Source: Pontiella desulfatans
GTDB lineage: Bacteria; Verrucomicrobiota; Kiritimatiellia; Kiritimatiellales; Pontiellaceae
Direction of reading: 5' to 3'
Assembly (NCBI RefSeq): GCF_900890425.1
Contig: NZ_CAAHFG010000005.1
Span: 248,001-312,000 of the forward strand
Length of the DNA: 64,000 nucleotides
Shown here: positions 62,681 through 64,000 of the stretch, in pieces
Position numbering within the stretch: the stretch's first letter is position 1
Layout of the letters: the number at the start of each line of letters is the position of its first letter
Translations under genes and position numbers: made by a program
Notes under the pieces: model-generated
Seen by the model: the letters and a program-made list of their open reading frames with translations, nothing else
What the model was told of the DNA's origin: nothing
The model's database searches: none

Positions 62681-63244
62681 TTAGATTTTGCCGACGAGAT
62701 CGAGGCCGGGCTTCAGGGTGTCGCCGCCGGGCGTCCAGTTTGCCGGGCAAACCTGGTCTCCGTTCTCGTGCACAAACTTGGCGGCTTCCAGCTTGCGCAG
62801 CGCTTCGGCGGCGGAGCGGCCGATGCCGAGGTCGTGGATCTCTGCGGTTTTCAGGTTGCCGTCGGGATCGATGATGAAGGTGCCGCGCAGCGCCAGACCT
62901 TCTTCTTCGATGTATACGCCGAACTGCTTGGAAACCGCGCCCGTCGGATCGGCGCCCATCGGATAGTCCACCTTGCCGATGGCGGGCGACTCGTCGTGCC
63001 AGGCCTTGTGGACGAACGCGGTGTCGGTGGAAACGGAGATGACTTCCGCGCCGGCTTCCTGGAATTTCGGGTAGAGAGCGGCCAGGTCTTCAAGCTCGGT
63101 CGGGCAGACGAAGGTGAAGTCGGCCGGGTAGAAAGCCAGCACGACCCACTTGCCCTTGTAGTCGGACAGTTTGATGTCCTTGATTTCGTCGTTCTGGAAG
63201 GCGGCCATTTTGAACTCTTCTACGGGTTGTCCTACTTTGATCAT
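62681..63244 (-). CDS. ahpC: AhpC-type 2-Cys peroxiredoxin
   Basis: A 187-residue peroxiredoxin. ATG 63244 (MIKVGQPVEEFKM) follows AGGAGA; the longer frame is arginine-rich and unlikely. Peroxidatic Cys47 is in DFTFVCPTE and resolving Cys166 in GDQVCPANW. ADPTGAVSKQFGVY is typical of the AhpC branch. It reduces peroxides, taking electrons from AhpF encoded next. It is the first gene of the leftward defence block. Confidence 0.96.
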   Translation of the reverse strand: MIKVGQPVEEFKMAAFQNDEIKDIKLSDYKGKWVVLAFYPADFTFVCPTELEDLAALYPKFQEAGAEVISVSTDTAFVHKAWHDESPAIGKVDYPMGADPTGAVSKQFGVYIEEEGLALRGTFIIDPDGNLKTAEIHDLGIGRSAAEALRKLEAAKFVHENGDQVCPANWTPGGDTLKPGLDLVGKI

Positions 63245-63381
63245 TTTCTTTCTCCTGTGTTGGTTGGTGTTTCTGGTCAGTTTTCTCTTCGTTTTCATCT
63301 CTAAACTACTTCTCTTGATTGGGGGTTGATGCCTTCGGCGTCTTCTCCCCTGTTTTATCCCGAGTTTTGATTGGATAAGAT

Positions 63382-63432
63382 GGGGTCGTTCCAAGCCCTT
63401 TTGCCGCACGCAAAAAAAACAGGGAAGACCCC
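63382..63432. repeat. Inverted repeat just before the transposase start, possible IS left end
   Basis: GGGGTCGTTCC and GGGAAGACCCC pair imperfectly around a region with A-runs. The right arm abuts the transposase ATG. Confidence 0.4.
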
Positions 63433-64000
63433 ATGAAAAATGATCTAAGGAAACTGCTTCGCTGGGTATGTCGCAAGCTTACCTACAACGATCTGGCTTC
63501 GGTGGTGCCGGTGCTGCTCGAAGTACTCAACGGTTCAAGGCAGGATATCGAACTCAAGCCGCAGGAAGTGCGGCCTCCGCACTATCGCCAGTTCCGGGTC
63601 GATCCTCAACCGCCGCTATGCGAACCATTGCTGCCGCACGCACCGCAAAAGGACTGGGAGGAGCTTCAGGCCGACCATTTGCGCGCCACGGGAAAAACAA
63701 TCGCCAAGGTAGCGCGTCGGACGGGTTCGCCCATGCCGCCTGAAAAATGCCGATGCCGGCACTGCCATGCCCCCGTGCGCTATCTCTACCTCAACAACGG
63801 AAAGCTTGGGTCGCAGGTTCAGTGCAAGATCTGCAAAAGGACTTCGCCAACCGACAAGCCCCGGCGCGAAAGCAAGGCGCGCTACTGGTGCCCGCATTGC
63901 GGCTATGCACTCTTTCGATGGAAGGAGGATGGCCTGTGCACCGCCTTCAAGTGCCCGAACGACCACTGCCCCGTCTACGTACGGAACCTCGCCCAGCTCA
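63433..64000 (+). CDS. Zinc-ribbon transposase-like protein, N-terminal part
   Basis: The frame from ATG 63433 runs off the window end (189 residues visible). Residues 1-25 are basic (NDLRKLLRWVCRKLTYNDLA). Pairs of cysteines form zinc ribbons: CRCRHCH with CKIC, then CPHCGYALFRW with CPNDHCPVY. This arrangement of an N-terminal basic segment and ribbons recalls the leader of DDE-type IS transposases, but the catalytic domain is outside the window, so the family is uncertain. It is the only sign of an insertion sequence here. Confidence 0.6.
   Translation, partial: MKNDLRKLLRWVCRKLTYNDLASVVPVLLEVLNGSRQDIELKPQEVRPPHYRQFRVDPQPPLCEPLLPHAPQKDWEELQADHLRATGKTIAKVARRTGSPMPPEKCRCRHCHAPVRYLYLNNGKLGSQVQCKICKRTSPTDKPRRESKARYWCPHCGYALFRWKEDGLCTAFKCPNDHCPVYVRNLAQL

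Overview
The window looks like a chromosomal piece of a marine polysaccharide degrader of the Kiritimatiellota (Pontiella-like) or a close relative in the PVC superphylum. The reasons are many formylglycine sulfatases beside GH2, GH117-like, GH42-like and heparinase-like enzymes, a PEP-CTERM protein, exported sugar isomerases and oxidoreductases, no SusC/SusD pair, and intergenic DNA full of palindromic repeats. The taxonomy is inferred from gene content only.

Region 1 (1-44.8 kb) is a loosely packed sulfated-polysaccharide locus. It has five intact S1-type sulfatases and one wrecked one, three GH2 enzymes, a GH117-like and a GH43-like propeller enzyme, an 882-residue propeller-plus-catalytic protein whose layout recalls GH150 lambda-carrageenase, a large parallel beta-helix protein, a GH42-like enzyme and a heparinase II/III-like lyase. 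The best-guess substrate is a carrageenan- or agar-type galactan. A GntR/LacI-type regulator faces a compact operon at 31.2-37.2 kb: xylose-isomerase-like barrel, Gfo/Idh/MocA dehydrogenase, enolase-superfamily enzyme, URO-D-like protein and sodium/solute symporter. This probably takes up and converts the released sugar. The 5' edge carries the end of an altronate dehydratase-like gene.

Region 2 (44.8-53.2 kb) mixes ordinary genes (tyrS, yebC family, cysK, ruvC, acyl-ACP thioesterase, a barrel protein) with toxin-antitoxin modules. Four such modules lie between 22.7 and 48.7 kb (two higBA-type, one RelE/XRE, one vapBC), each beside repeats or gene remnants.

Region 3 (53.2-63.2 kb) is a one-direction (minus strand) peroxide-defence block. 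Read leftward it runs ahpC, ahpF, a methyltransferase, a rubredoxin-fused ThDP enzyme, a rubredoxin-fused GltB-like FMN enzyme, a PerR-like regulator, katG, rubrerythrin and a GNAT acetyltransferase. It suggests an organism that lives with little oxygen and must survive exposure to it. The right edge holds the start of a zinc-ribbon transposase.

The most unusual material is non-coding. One repeat has two hairpins whose loops are complementary to each other; it occurs four times, once inside a GH2 reading frame and once supplying a stop codon. There is also a family of ACCACAGAG-type palindromes (one with a perfect 27-bp stem), a 183-bp near-identical duplication 31 kb apart, GC-rich arrays bracketing a higBA module, and a split gene duplication that swapped a signal peptide.
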